A DNA stretch of 64,000 nucleotides from Polyangiaceae bacterium (GCA_020846005.1 JADLEQ010000040.1:1-64000); one strand, 5' to 3'. Numbered from the stretch's first letter, positions 24,556 through 33,934 are shown. The notes: a model not told the origin generated them from the letters alone. Numbers and translations: made by a program.

Positions 24556-27500
24556 TCAGTCTGCGGCGTCCAGCGCCTCGCGCACCTCGCGGAGGAAGGC
24601 GTCCAGCGTGAACGGCTTGCCGATGAAGCGCACCCCCGGCTCGAGGATGCCATGGTAGCCGATGGCGTCGTCGGCGTACCCGGACATGAAGAGCGCCCGC
24701 GCAGCGGGGCGGAGCTCCTTCAGCCGCTCCACCAGCTCGCGCCCGCTGAGGCGCGGCATGACCACGTCCGTCACCACGAGGTCGATGGGGTCCGGGTACC
24801 GCCGCGCCACCTCGAGCGCGTCGGCGCCGTCCGTGCCGACGAGCACGCGGTAACCCGCGCTCGTCAACACCCGCTCCACGATGCTGCGCACCGCCCGCTC
24901 GTCCTCTGCGATGAGGATGGTCTCCGTGCCCGTGCGCCGGGGCGGCCGCGGCCGATCGGAGGGCAGCTCGGCGAGGCCGTCCGCGTGCTGGGGGAGGTAG
25001 ACCTTGAAGGTCGTGCCCTGCCCGAGCTCGCTGTACACCCACACGTGGCCGCCGCTCTGCTCGACGATACCGTGCACGGTGGCCAGGCCGAGCCCCGTCC
25101 CCTTCCCCTTCGGCTTGGTGGTGAAGTACGGCTCGAAGATCTGGGAGCGGGTGGCCTCGTCCATCCCGACGCCCGTGTCGGTCACCGCGAGCAGCACGTA
25201 GGCCCCCGGATCCACGCCGAAGTGCGCCGCGCAGTACTCGGCGTCGAGCACCATGTTGCTGGTCTCCACCGTGAGGCGCCCGCCCCCAGGCATCGCGTCG
25301 CGGGCGTTCACCGCCAGGTTCATCAAGATCTGCTCGATCTGGCTCGGGTCGGCGCGCGTGGGGCGGATCGCGGGACCGAGCCGGAACACGAGCTCCACGT
25401 CCTCGCCCAGCAGGCGCCGGAGGAGCTTCTCCAGATTGCTCGCCACGCGGTTCAGGTCGACCGACTCGATCCGCAGCACCTGCCGGCGACCGAACGCGAG
25501 GAGCTGCTGTGTGAGCTCGGCCGCGCGCTCCGCGGCGTGGCGGATCTCCGCCACGTCCTCGCGGAGCGGGGAGCCCTCCGGGAGGTCCTGCACGACGACC
25601 TCGGCGTAGCTCTGGATCACGCTCAACACGTTGTTGAAGTCGTGCGCGACGCCGCCGGCGAGGCGCCCCACCGCGTTCAGCCGCTCGGAGACGCGGAGCT
25701 GCTCCTCGAGCTTCCACCGCTCCTCCTCCTCGCGCTTGCGCAGGGTGATGTCCTGCTTCACCGCGATGAAGTGCGTGACGGCGCCCGCCGCGTCGACGAC
25801 CGGCGTGATCGTCTCCTCCTCGGGGTAGACGCTGCCGTCCTTCCGGCGGTTCCGGAGCTCGGACCGCCAGACGCGACCGGCCTGGATGGTGCCCCACAGC
25901 TCGGCGTAGAAGTCCGGGCTCTGGAGCCCGGACTTGAGGATGCGCGGGCTCTTGCCGATCGCGTCCGCGGCGAGCCACCCGGTGAGGCGCTCCCACGCCG
26001 GGTTCACCCACAGGATCTTGCCGTGGCGGTCGGTGATCATCATGGGGTTCGCCGCCGCCGCCAGCGCCGCGGACTGCACGCGCCGGCTCTCGGCCTCGCG
26101 GCGCTGCTCGCGCAGATCCGTCGCCAGCAGCAGGAAGCCGCCGCTCTCGGAGCCCGCTGCCCGCAGCGCCGCGACGCCCACCCGCACGGGTACGCGCTCG
26201 CCGTCCCGGCGCACGAACGTCCATTCGCGCTCGTCCGCGGCGCCCGCGCGCGCGCGCCACGCGAGCGCCTCCCACCCGGCCGACACGGGGCCGCCGCGCG
26301 CCAGCGCGAGCTCGGACGCGCAGCGCGCCAGCTCTGCCGGTTCGTAGAAGCCGACCGGGGTCCGCTCCCCGACGACCTCGGCGGCGGCCCACCCGAGGAG
26401 GCGCTCGGCAGCGGGGTTGAACGTCTGGATCGTGCCCCACTCGTCCGTCGACACGATCGCGATCGGCGCCGTCTCGAGGATGGCGTGCTGCCAGGCGTGC
26501 GCCGCCGCGAGCGCCGCCTCGGCCTGACGGTGGGCGGAGAGATCGACGCCCGTCCCGGCGACGTGGGCGCGCCCATCCAGGAAGGACCGCACACCGGTGA
26601 AGAAGAAGGGCGTCCGCTGGCCGCTCTTCGCCACCAGCTCGGCCTCGACCGTCGCCTCCCCCTCGACGAGCGCGCGCTCGATCCGCTCCGCGACGACCTC
26701 GCGCTCCGCGCCCTGGAAGAGATCGAGCGGGTGCAGCTGCGCGAGCTCGGCCGCGGTGTACCCGGTGACCTGTTCGAAGCGGTCGTTCCAGCGTACGAAG
26801 CGCCCCGCCTCATCGAAGAGATAGAAGATGCCCGGCAGGCTCTGCACGATCGAGGTCGAGAGCGCGCGTTCCCGCGCCTCCGTCTCCAGCGCCAGGCGCT
26901 GCGCCGTCACGTCGCGCGTGACCGCGAGCGCCGAGCGGACGCCGACGCCACCGCGCTCCGGCTCGTGCAGCGGGCTGAGCTGCGTCTCCACCCAGGTGAG
27001 CGTCCCCTTGAGGCCCGCCACGCGGTGCTCGACCCGCTCGGCGCTCCCCTGCAGCGCCCGCCGCACGCCCTCGGCGACCGCGGCGACGTCGCCGGGCGCG
27101 GCGAACGACGCGAGGGTGCGCCCGAGGATCTCGGACGCGGCGCCCGCCTCGAGCAGCTCGAGCCCGCGCGCGTTCACCTGCAGGATCTCGCCGGCGGGGC
27201 CGACGCGCGCGACGGCGCCCGGCTCGGCCTCCAGCAGCGACGCGAGCTGCGCGTTGCGCGCGCCGAGCTCGCGTTCGAGGCGCTCGAGCTGGATGAGCTT
27301 CGCCTCGAGCTTCCGGGAGATGGCGTCTCTGTGCTGGCCGTCCAGCGCTCCTGGATCGCTCGACGGCGCCCGCGTCGGCCCCTGGCGCGGGACCTCGGCG
27401 AGGGTCCGGCGGAGCACCGCGACGAAGGCGTCCGGATCGGCGGGCTTGACGACGAAGGCGTCCGCGCCGAGGCCGCGGACGAGCGCCTCGTCGCGCGGGT

Positions 27501-27759
27501 CGGTGTACGTGGCGGTGTAAACGACGAACGGGATGCTGCGCAGCCGCTCGTCCGCCTTCCACTCGCGGAGGAGCGCGAAGCCGTCGAGGACGGGCATCAA
27601 CAGATCGGAGACCACGAGGTCGGGTGGGTTCGCGCGCGCGACCAGGAGCGCCTCGGCGCCGTGCCGCGCCTCGTCTACGGTCCACCCCTCGCCACCGAAC
27701 ACGGCGCGGAGCAGGTAGCGGTTCGACTCTACGTCGTCGACGACGAGCACGCGGGTCAT
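24556..27759 (-). CDS. Hybrid sensor kinase REC-PAS-PAS-PAS-PAS-HisKA-HATPase-REC
   Basis: 1067 residues with no membrane segment. The N-terminal receiver (about 1-115) has VVDDVESN, Asp in VVSDLLMPVLDG and VVKP. Four PAS-type domains follow. The last contains NRRKDGSVYPEEETITP and THFIAVKQDIT and closely resembles the PAS of the next kinase upstream. The kinase core has His about 705 in GVAHDFNNVLSVIQSY, NLAVNARDAMPGGG, DTGVGMDE, FEPYFTTKPKGKGTGLGLATVH, all intact. A second receiver (about 947-1064) has IAEDE, VTDVVMPRLSG, SGY and GKP. The architecture is that of a cytoplasmic phosphorelay hub. A GGGAG element 6 nt before the ATG may serve as ribosome-binding site. Confidence 0.92.
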   Translation of the reverse strand: MTRVLVVDDVESNRYLLRAVFGGEGWTVDEARHGAEALLVARANPPDLVVSDLLMPVLDGFALLREWKADERLRSIPFVVYTATYTDPRDEALVRGLGADAFVVKPADPDAFVAVLRRTLAEVPRQGPTRAPSSDPGALDGQHRDAISRKLEAKLIQLERLERELGARNAQLASLLEAEPGAVARVGPAGEILQVNARGLELLEAGAASEILGRTLASFAAPGDVAAVAEGVRRALQGSAERVEHRVAGLKGTLTWVETQLSPLHEPERGGVGVRSALAVTRDVTAQRLALETEARERALSTSIVQSLPGIFYLFDEAGRFVRWNDRFEQVTGYTAAELAQLHPLDLFQGAEREVVAERIERALVEGEATVEAELVAKSGQRTPFFFTGVRSFLDGRAHVAGTGVDLSAHRQAEAALAAAHAWQHAILETAPIAIVSTDEWGTIQTFNPAAERLLGWAAAEVVGERTPVGFYEPAELARCASELALARGGPVSAGWEALAWRARAGAADEREWTFVRRDGERVPVRVGVAALRAAGSESGGFLLLATDLREQRREAESRRVQSAALAAAANPMMITDRHGKILWVNPAWERLTGWLAADAIGKSPRILKSGLQSPDFYAELWGTIQAGRVWRSELRNRRKDGSVYPEEETITPVVDAAGAVTHFIAVKQDITLRKREEEERWKLEEQLRVSERLNAVGRLAGGVAHDFNNVLSVIQSYAEVVVQDLPEGSPLREDVAEIRHAAERAAELTQQLLAFGRRQVLRIESVDLNRVASNLEKLLRRLLGEDVELVFRLGPAIRPTRADPSQIEQILMNLAVNARDAMPGGGRLTVETSNMVLDAEYCAAHFGVDPGAYVLLAVTDTGVGMDEATRSQIFEPYFTTKPKGKGTGLGLATVHGIVEQSGGHVWVYSELGQGTTFKVYLPQHADGLAELPSDRPRPPRRTGTETILIAEDERAVRSIVERVLTSAGYRVLVGTDGADALEVARRYPDPIDLVVTDVVMPRLSGRELVERLKELRPAARALFMSGYADDAIGYHGILEPGVRFIGKPFTLDAFLREVREALDAAD

Positions 27760-27925
27760 GGCCGCTCCCGTCGCTCCGCGAGCCCTCGGGTGTCGCGGGC
27801 GCAGCGCGGCGGCGGCGGGGGGGGAGCCTTCCCCGCGCCCCGTGGCGTCGTCGCCGGAGAGCCGCGCATGTCGCGCCCCAGGCTACCGCGATCGGGGCCG
27901 GCGTGACCACGCCCCGCAGCCGCGG

Positions 27926-29203
27926 TCAGCCCCCCGGCAGCTCGACCACGAACGTCGAGCCCGCGCCTGGCTCGCTCACGACCCGGATCTGGCCTCCGAG
28001 CAGCGCCGCCAGCCGGCGGCAAATGGCGAGACCGAGTCCAGTCCCCTCTCGGGACCGGCCGCCCTCCGTCTCGAGCTGGCGGAACGGCGCGAACAGAGCG
28101 CCCATGTCCTCGGGCCGGATGCCGCACCCGGTGTCCGAGACGCGGAGCTCGACCCGTCCGCCGGCGAGCGCGCTCGCGTCGAGCCGCACGTGGCCGGTGT
28201 CGGTGAACTTCACTGCGTTCCCGAGCACGTTGAGCAAGATCTGCTCGACCCGGCGCTCGTCGCTGGTGAACCGGCCGAGCTCGGCGGAGAGGTCCACCTC
28301 CAGCCGGAGGCCCTTCGCCCCGGCGAGCGGCTCGACCGTCGCCACCACGCGCCGGAGGAGGGCGGGTAGGTCGAACGGCGCCCGCACCACCACGAGCTGG
28401 CCCGCCTCGATCTTGGAGAGATCCAGCACGTCGTTGATGAGCGCCAGCAGGTGGCGAGCGCTCGACTGCACCATGCCGAGCTGCCGGCGCTGCTCGTCGT
28501 TCAAGGGACCGGGCAGCTCGCGCACGAGCACCCCGGTGAACCCGAGGATCGAGTTGAGCGGCGTGCGCAGCTCGTGCGACATCGTGGCGAGGAAGGCTGA
28601 CTTCAGGCGATCGGCGGACTCCGCGCGCGCCTTCTCGCGGGCGAGCTCCGCGACCGTGCGTTCAAGCGCGGTCGCTGTCGTCCGGAGCTCCTCCTCGACG
28701 CGCTTGCGCTCGGTGATGTCCTGCTTGACGGCGACGAAGTGCGTGACCCGCCCGCGCTCGTCCCGGATCGGCGTGATCGTCTCCTCCTCGTGGTAGAGCG
28801 AGCCGTCCTTCCGGCGGTTCACGAGCTCGTCGCGCCAGACCTCACCCGCGAGGATCGTGCGCCAGAGACGCTCGTAGAATTCGTCCGCCTGGACGCCGGA
28901 CTTCAGCAGCCGCGGGTTCTGCCCAATTACCTCACGCTGCGCGTAGCCCGTGAGGCGCTCCCACGCCGCGTTGGCCCACTCGATGGCGCCGTGACGATCC
29001 GTGATCACGACGGCGTTGGCGACCGCGTCGAGCGCGCCGCCGAGCTGGGTGTGCCCCGCCGGCCCTTGCACGAACCGGACGCCGCCCGCCCCGCCAACCC
29101 CCTCGTCCGCCGCCGCGACCTCGGGCGGCCGTCCGTCCTCGACACCGGGTGTCGGATCCGGTGGGTCGGCGCGGTCGGCGCCGGACGGGCTCACCTCTCC
29201 CAT
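27926..29203 (-). CDS. Cytoplasmic PAS histidine kinase
   Basis: 425 residues. A PAS-PAC domain (about 53-175) has VVITDRHGAIEWANAAWERLTGY and THFVAVKQDITERKR. A coiled coil leads to HisKA with His about 210 in FLATMSHELRTPLNSILGF. The HATPase has NVLGNAVKFTDTG, DTGCGIRPEDM, APFRQLE and GTGLGLAICRRL, intact and of the HPK1 type, unlike the HDFNN-type kinases next door. No receiver is attached. The ATG at 29203 is preferred over an in-frame start 23 codons earlier because TACGAT lies exactly 7 nt upstream. It diverges from the REC-XRE gene across 141 nt, and the two may form a pair; this is inference from position. Confidence 0.92.
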   Translation of the reverse strand: MGEVSPSGADRADPPDPTPGVEDGRPPEVAAADEGVGGAGGVRFVQGPAGHTQLGGALDAVANAVVITDRHGAIEWANAAWERLTGYAQREVIGQNPRLLKSGVQADEFYERLWRTILAGEVWRDELVNRRKDGSLYHEEETITPIRDERGRVTHFVAVKQDITERKRVEEELRTTATALERTVAELAREKARAESADRLKSAFLATMSHELRTPLNSILGFTGVLVRELPGPLNDEQRRQLGMVQSSARHLLALINDVLDLSKIEAGQLVVVRAPFDLPALLRRVVATVEPLAGAKGLRLEVDLSAELGRFTSDERRVEQILLNVLGNAVKFTDTGHVRLDASALAGGRVELRVSDTGCGIRPEDMGALFAPFRQLETEGGRSREGTGLGLAICRRLAALLGGQIRVVSEPGAGSTFVVELPGG

Positions 29204-29210
29204 GCGGGAG

Positions 29211-29216
29211 ATCGTA
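29211..29216 (-). promoter_or_regulatory. Candidate -10 (TACGAT-N7-ATG) for PAS kinase
   Basis: The minus strand reads GTGTACGAT, 7 nt, then the ATG at 29203. The spacing fits a leaderless transcript. Confidence 0.5.
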
Positions 29217-29344
29217 CACCCGCCATCCCCGGATGAGGAGCCGGCCGGTCGCCCGGCGTCCCCGGCTCCCATGAGACTGGACCTGCGATTCTAGCCTCAC
29301 TAGAACGTGCCCAGCCCCGGGTCGCTCCCGGAGAGGAGGCTCGC

Positions 29345-29953
29345 TTGGCCATCGAAGTCCCCGCCGTAAGGATCCTGATCGTCGACGACGAGCCCGCGAT
29401 CTGCGAGTACGTGCAGACGCTCCTCGAGAAGGACGGGTTCGAGGTGAAGACGCTCAGCGACCCGACCCTCGTGGAGGGCGAGCTGCGGCAAAGCAGCTAC
29501 CACGTCGTCATCCTCGACCAGATGATGCCGAAGATGGACGGCATCGAGGTCTTGCGGCGCATCCGCGGCCTCGACGCCGACATCGCCGTCGTGATGTTCA
29601 CGGCGCACCCGAGCCTCGACACGGCCATCGCGAGCATGAAGCTCGACGCCATCGACTACATCCGCAAGCCGTTCAACGTGGACGAGTTCCGCGACGTCCT
29701 CGCCCGGGTGATGAAGAAGAAGGGCCTCGCGCGCACACCGGAGGAGCAGCTCCACCGGATCATCGGCGACACGATCCGGGGCCTGCGGAAGGAGCGCGAG
29801 CTCACGCTGAAGCAGCTGAGCCGGCGCACCGGCCTCAGCATCTCGCTCCTCTCGCAGATCGAGCGCGCCGAATCGAGCCCGTCGATCTCCAGCTTGTACA
29901 AGATCGCGCTGGCGCTCGACTCGAAGATCCAGGATCTCTTCGGCGACAACTGA
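29345..29953 (+). CDS. Response regulator with XRE-type DNA-binding domain (REC-HTH)
   Basis: 202 residues. The receiver (about 9-120) has IVDDEPAICEYV, Asp about 57 in VILDQMMPKMDG, FTAHPS and YIRKPFN. The C-terminal Cro/C1-type helix-turn-helix (about 140-198) reads RKERELTLKQLSRRTGLSISLLSQIERAESSPSISSLYKIALAL. A receiver joined to an XRE domain is less common than OmpR, NarL or Fis-type outputs. The TTG start is supported by a strong Shine-Dalgarno sequence (GGAGAGGAGG, 5 nt upstream). Partner kinase is likely the divergent PAS kinase. DNA targets are unknown. Confidence 0.92.
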   Translation: MAIEVPAVRILIVDDEPAICEYVQTLLEKDGFEVKTLSDPTLVEGELRQSSYHVVILDQMMPKMDGIEVLRRIRGLDADIAVVMFTAHPSLDTAIASMKLDAIDYIRKPFNVDEFRDVLARVMKKKGLARTPEEQLHRIIGDTIRGLRKERELTLKQLSRRTGLSISLLSQIERAESSPSISSLYKIALALDSKIQDLFGDN

Positions 29954-29995
29954 GTTCGCGCGCGGCGCACGCGCGCGCCGACCGGCGCCGGCCCC

Positions 29996-30043
29996 GCGGT
30001 GTCGGGCCGCTGCGGTGTCGGGCCGCTGCGGTGTCGGGCCGCT
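29996..30043. repeat. Tandem repeat, three perfect copies of a 16-bp unit
   Basis: GCGGTGTCGGGCCGCT occurs three times without mismatch. About 60 nt of decayed copies (GCAGTGTCG, GCCGTGTCGG) follow. It fills the gap between the REC-XRE gene and the protease gene. Confidence 0.85.
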
Positions 30044-30131
30044 GTCGCTGCAGTGTCGACGCAGTGTCGCGTCGAGGTCGCCGCCGTGTCGGCCCGGCGC
30101 GCCGGGAGCCGACCCGTGGGCCGCTCCGTGC

Positions 30132-30137
30132 TAGGGT
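30132..30137 (+). promoter_or_regulatory. Candidate -10 (TAGGGT) of protease gene
   Basis: The element GTGCTAGGGT lies 38 nt before the start. The same string GTGCTAGGG precedes uvrA at about 44513-44521. Here a normal leader with CGGAGA 5 nt before the ATG follows. Confidence 0.35.
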
Positions 30138-30175
30138 GCGCCCGCCGCCACGGCCCGACCGCACTCCGGAGAACC

Positions 30176-33100
30176 ATGCTCGCTCCCCGATCCCGCCGCC
30201 TCCGACTCCGCCGCTCCTCCGCCGCGCCCGTGCTCGCCGTCCTCGGGCTGGCTGCGGGCCTCACCCTGCGTCACGACGCCTTCGCCGCGTGGCCGCTGCC
30301 CCCCACGGCGACGAAGGCCGAAGCCAAGGACCCGGCGAACTGGCCGAGCGACCCGTCGTACGCGTACCGCGCGTCCACCAAGCCGCAGGAGCGTGAGAGC
30401 GGAGAGTGGCACCTCTTTGGGTTCGTCCCCGACCGCTCGCCGGGCGCGCCCGCGCTCCGCCCGGAGGAGCAGGACACCGCCGCCGGCATGAGCGTCGACC
30501 TCGCGTGGCGCTACGGCATCGGCGACGACCGGGTGTTGATCGCCGTGCTCGACAGCGGCATCAAGTGGGACGAAGACGACCTCCTCGAGAAGGCGTACCT
30601 GAACCGCGGCGAGCTCGGCAAGCCCGGGCAGCTCCCCGTGATGGCCGGCGGCGGCGCCTGCGCGCCCCTGGATGCGTCGAAGCCGGGGGTCGACCTCTTC
30701 GACTGCAACGGCGACGGCATCTTCACCGTCGGCGACTACGCCGACCACCCCGCCGTGAGCGACCTGAACCAGAACGGTCGCGTCGACGCCGGGGACCTCA
30801 TCCTCGCGTTCTCGGACGGAGTGGACGACGACGGCAACGGCTACGTCGACGACATCTCCGGCTGGGACTTCATGAAGGACGACAACGACCCGTACGACGA
30901 CACGCGCTACGGGCACGGCAGCAGCGAGGCGCGGCAGTCCTCCGCGCAGGGCAACAACGGCATCGGCGGGCTCGGGACGTGCCCCAGGTGCCGCTTCGTC
31001 CCGGTGCGCGTCGGGGACAGCTTCATCGCGGACATCCAGGCCTACTCGCAGGGCGTCGTCTACGGAGTCGATCTCGGGGCCCGGGTGGTCCAGGAGGCGC
31101 TCGGGACGATCGACATGTCCCGCTACTCACAGGCCGCCCACGACTATGCGTGGTCCAAGGGCGTGGTCGTGGTCGCGAGCATGGCGGACGAGAACGCTCG
31201 CCACCACAACATGCCCGCCGCCACGAACCACACGCTCCCGGTGCACGCCATCACGATGATGGGCAACGCGCAGCAGATCACGACGGCGGAGAGCTTCCTC
31301 GCGTTCAACACCTGCAGCAACTACGGCGCGCAGAACTACCTCTCGGCGAGCGCGTCGCCCTGCTCGAGCGAGGCGGTCGGCTACACGTCCGGGATCGCGG
31401 GGTTGCTCTACTCGGCCGCGCTCGCCGAGGGCTTCGGCACCGGCGGCAAGGCGGCGCTCACCGCCGGGGAGCTGATGCAGCTCCTCATGATGACGACCGA
31501 CGACATCGACGTCGCGGAGTCGCGCGAGCTGCCGAGCGCGCACCGGTGGTCGCAGCCGGGGTTCGATCAGCGCTTCGGCTACGGTCGCATCAACGCGAAC
31601 AGCGCCGTCGAGGCGCTGCGCGCCGGGCGCGTCCCGCCCGACGTGGACGTGGTGCGCCCCTACTGGTTCGAGGTCCTGCACAAGAACCGGCTGACGGCGC
31701 CGGTCCCCATCCTGGGGACGGTGAGCGCGCGCCGCGCGCCGAGCTACGACGTGATCGTGGAGTGGGCGCCCGGGGTACAGCCGCTCGAGGCCGACTTCGA
31801 GGAGGTCTCGCGGGTGAACAACGTCCCGGGCACGACCGTCCTCGGCGCCGACGGGCAGCCGCTGGCCGAGCTCGACGCGCGCACCATCGACCCGACGCAC
31901 GAGCTCGACTCCGACAGCCTCCTGGGCGAGAACCGGTACACGATCACCGTGCGCGTCCGGTCGATCGCGCACTACGGGGGCAGCATCGGCGACGTCGCGG
32001 GCGAGCTGCGCCGCGCGTACTACGTGCACGAGGATCAAGACCTCGTGGACGGCTTCCCGATCTGGCTCGGCGCCTCGGGCGAGTCGAGCCCGAAGCTCGC
32101 GGACATCGACGGCGACGGCAAGCGCGACGTCGTGGTCGCCACGGCGGATGGGCTCGTGCACGTCTACTCGCTCGCCACCGGATCGCCCGTCGCCGTGAGC
32201 GGCTTCCCGTACGAGGTGGCGCATACCGATGGCCTGGGCGCCACGCCGGCGCCCAACGGGGCCCACTACGTGGGGGCCCCGGCCTACGCGACCGGGAAGG
32301 TGGACCCCGATGTCGCGCGCGAAGCGATCGTGGCGACCCCGGCCGTCGCCGACCTCACGGGAGACGGCAAGCCCGAGATCGTCGTCGCGACATGGGACGG
32401 CACGATCTACGCGGTCGGCGCGGACGGCGCGACCGCTCCCGGCTGGCCCGTGCGGCTGCCGGAGGTACCTTCGTGCCCGCTCGCCGGCACGAAGCCCGCT
32501 GTCTGCATGGACGTCGACAACAAGATCGCCCGCGGCGTGTTTGGAGCGCCGGTGCTCGCGGACATGGACCACGACGGCGACCTCGACGTGATCGTCGCGG
32601 CGTTCGACGGCCACGTCTACGTGTTCGACGGCGCTGGCGCCGCGCTGCCGGGGTGGCCCGTGCGCGTCCGCTACCCCCAGGCCAGCAGCAAGGAGTTCGG
32701 GCGCGTGCTCACGACGCCCGCCGTCAGCGACTTCACCGGGGACGGGATCCCCGAGGTGCTGGTCGGCTCGAACGAGCGGCTCGGCTCCGGCAACACCTCC
32801 GCGGCGTTCTACCTGATCGACGGCCGCGGCAACGCGGCGGGCAGCCCGCCGTACCTGACGAACTGGCCGGTCACCGTGTCGTCGTTCAACATCTTCCCGC
32901 TGGTGGCGGAGGGCGCGGGGAACTCGCCGGTCATCGCCGACATCGACGGCAACGGGCAGCCCGACGCGATCATGCACGGCAACGCGAGCGCCCCGTACAT
33001 CGTCCCGCGGGATCCCGGCGGCCAGGCGACGCTGAGCGGCACCCCGAAGAACGCGCTCCCCGAGCACCCCGACCCGAACGACCCGTCGGTGACGACTCGC

Positions 33101-33934
33101 GGCATCTGGCCGACGACGATCTTCGGCCCCGACTCCAAGGCGCAGACACCGGACACGATGCTCCCGCTCTTCGCGCAGCCGTCGGCCGGCGATCTGGACC
33201 AGGACGGCACGCCCGACATCATCACGGCGGGCGGATCGCTCAGCATGGCGCGTGACCTGCTGTCGAAGGCCACGACGACGGGAGGGTTCGCGCAGCAGCT
33301 CCTCTCGATGTGGAGCGGCAAGGACGGGCGCATGTTCCCGGGCAGCCCGGTGGTCCTCGAGGACTTCTCGTTCTTCAACAGCCAGGCGATCGCCGACCTC
33401 ACCGGCGACGACTACCCGGAGGTGATCGCCGGGAGCGCGGGGTACTACCTGCACGCGGTCGACGCCTGCGGGCGTGAGGCGCCGGGCTGGCCGAAGTTCA
33501 CCGGGCAGTGGATCATCGCGACGCCCGCGGTCGGCGATCTCGACGGCGACGGTACGCTCGAGGTCGTCGCCGGGACGCGCAATGGGTGGCTGTACGCCTG
33601 GCACACCCCGGGCAAGTCGGACGGCGTCATCGCCTGGGAGAGCTTCCACCACGACAACCGGAACAGCGGGGACCACAGCGTGAAGCTCGACCAGGGCAAG
33701 CTGCTCGGCAGCGCGGGGCCGCTCCAGTTGGACGGCGAGGGGCGCTGCATCGCGCCCGAGGTGCCGGACGCAGGCACGGACGGTGGCGGCTCGGTCAACG
33801 GGGCAGCGAAGCCCTCCGGCGGCGGCTGCGACTGCCGCGTGGCGCACCGGCCATCGGCGCCCGCGTGGGCGCTCCTGCCGCTCGCGCTCGGGTTGGTGCT
33901 CCGGAGGCGCCCCCGGCGCCGTCGCGCGGCTTGA
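30176..33934 (+). CDS. Secreted S8 (subtilisin-like) protease with Ca-binding insert, FG-GAP repeats and MYXO-CTERM-like tail
   Basis: 1252 residues with an Arg-rich signal peptide. Subtilase residues are seen: Asp about 125 in IAVLDSGIKWDEDD, His about 247 in RYGHGSSEA, and a probable Ser in CSSEAVGYTSGIAGLL. The latter replaces the usual GTSMAAPHVAG, so the exact nucleophile is uncertain. Between Asp and His is an insert of Asp/Asn-rich loops (DCNGDGIFTVGDY, DLNQNGRVDAGD, DDDGNGYVDD) that look like calcium sites. Residues about 630-1160 carry about eight FG-GAP/VCBS-type repeats (ADIDGDGKRDVVVATADG, ADLTGDGKPEIVVATWDG and others). The C-terminus (CDC, hydrophobic segment, RRRPRRRR) looks like a MYXO-CTERM sorting signal for the cell surface. 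Confidence 0.88.
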   Translation: MLAPRSRRLRLRRSSAAPVLAVLGLAAGLTLRHDAFAAWPLPPTATKAEAKDPANWPSDPSYAYRASTKPQERESGEWHLFGFVPDRSPGAPALRPEEQDTAAGMSVDLAWRYGIGDDRVLIAVLDSGIKWDEDDLLEKAYLNRGELGKPGQLPVMAGGGACAPLDASKPGVDLFDCNGDGIFTVGDYADHPAVSDLNQNGRVDAGDLILAFSDGVDDDGNGYVDDISGWDFMKDDNDPYDDTRYGHGSSEARQSSAQGNNGIGGLGTCPRCRFVPVRVGDSFIADIQAYSQGVVYGVDLGARVVQEALGTIDMSRYSQAAHDYAWSKGVVVVASMADENARHHNMPAATNHTLPVHAITMMGNAQQITTAESFLAFNTCSNYGAQNYLSASASPCSSEAVGYTSGIAGLLYSAALAEGFGTGGKAALTAGELMQLLMMTTDDIDVAESRELPSAHRWSQPGFDQRFGYGRINANSAVEALRAGRVPPDVDVVRPYWFEVLHKNRLTAPVPILGTVSARRAPSYDVIVEWAPGVQPLEADFEEVSRVNNVPGTTVLGADGQPLAELDARTIDPTHELDSDSLLGENRYTITVRVRSIAHYGGSIGDVAGELRRAYYVHEDQDLVDGFPIWLGASGESSPKLADIDGDGKRDVVVATADGLVHVYSLATGSPVAVSGFPYEVAHTDGLGATPAPNGAHYVGAPAYATGKVDPDVAREAIVATPAVADLTGDGKPEIVVATWDGTIYAVGADGATAPGWPVRLPEVPSCPLAGTKPAVCMDVDNKIARGVFGAPVLADMDHDGDLDVIVAAFDGHVYVFDGAGAALPGWPVRVRYPQASSKEFGRVLTTPAVSDFTGDGIPEVLVGSNERLGSGNTSAAFYLIDGRGNAAGSPPYLTNWPVTVSSFNIFPLVAEGAGNSPVIADIDGNGQPDAIMHGNASAPYIVPRDPGGQATLSGTPKNALPEHPDPNDPSVTTRGIWPTTIFGPDSKAQTPDTMLPLFAQPSAGDLDQDGTPDIITAGGSLSMARDLLSKATTTGGFAQQLLSMWSGKDGRMFPGSPVVLEDFSFFNSQAIADLTGDDYPEVIAGSAGYYLHAVDACGREAPGWPKFTGQWIIATPAVGDLDGDGTLEVVAGTRNGWLYAWHTPGKSDGVIAWESFHHDNRNSGDHSVKLDQGKLLGSAGPLQLDGEGRCIAPEVPDAGTDGGGSVNGAAKPSGGGCDCRVAHRPSAPAWALLPLALGLVLRRRPRRRRAA

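Noticed and set aside
24457-24660. Small peptide genes with MQREAACNARRHATRGG repeats
   Set aside because: The peptides are simply the 17-bp tandem repeat read in three frames; no start signals or conservation can be argued.
27926-29203. LOV photoreceptor domain in the PAS kinase
   Set aside because: The segment around NPRLLKSG resembles the LOV region, but the flavin-binding cysteine (NCRFLQ type) is replaced by Pro, so a photocycle is unlikely.
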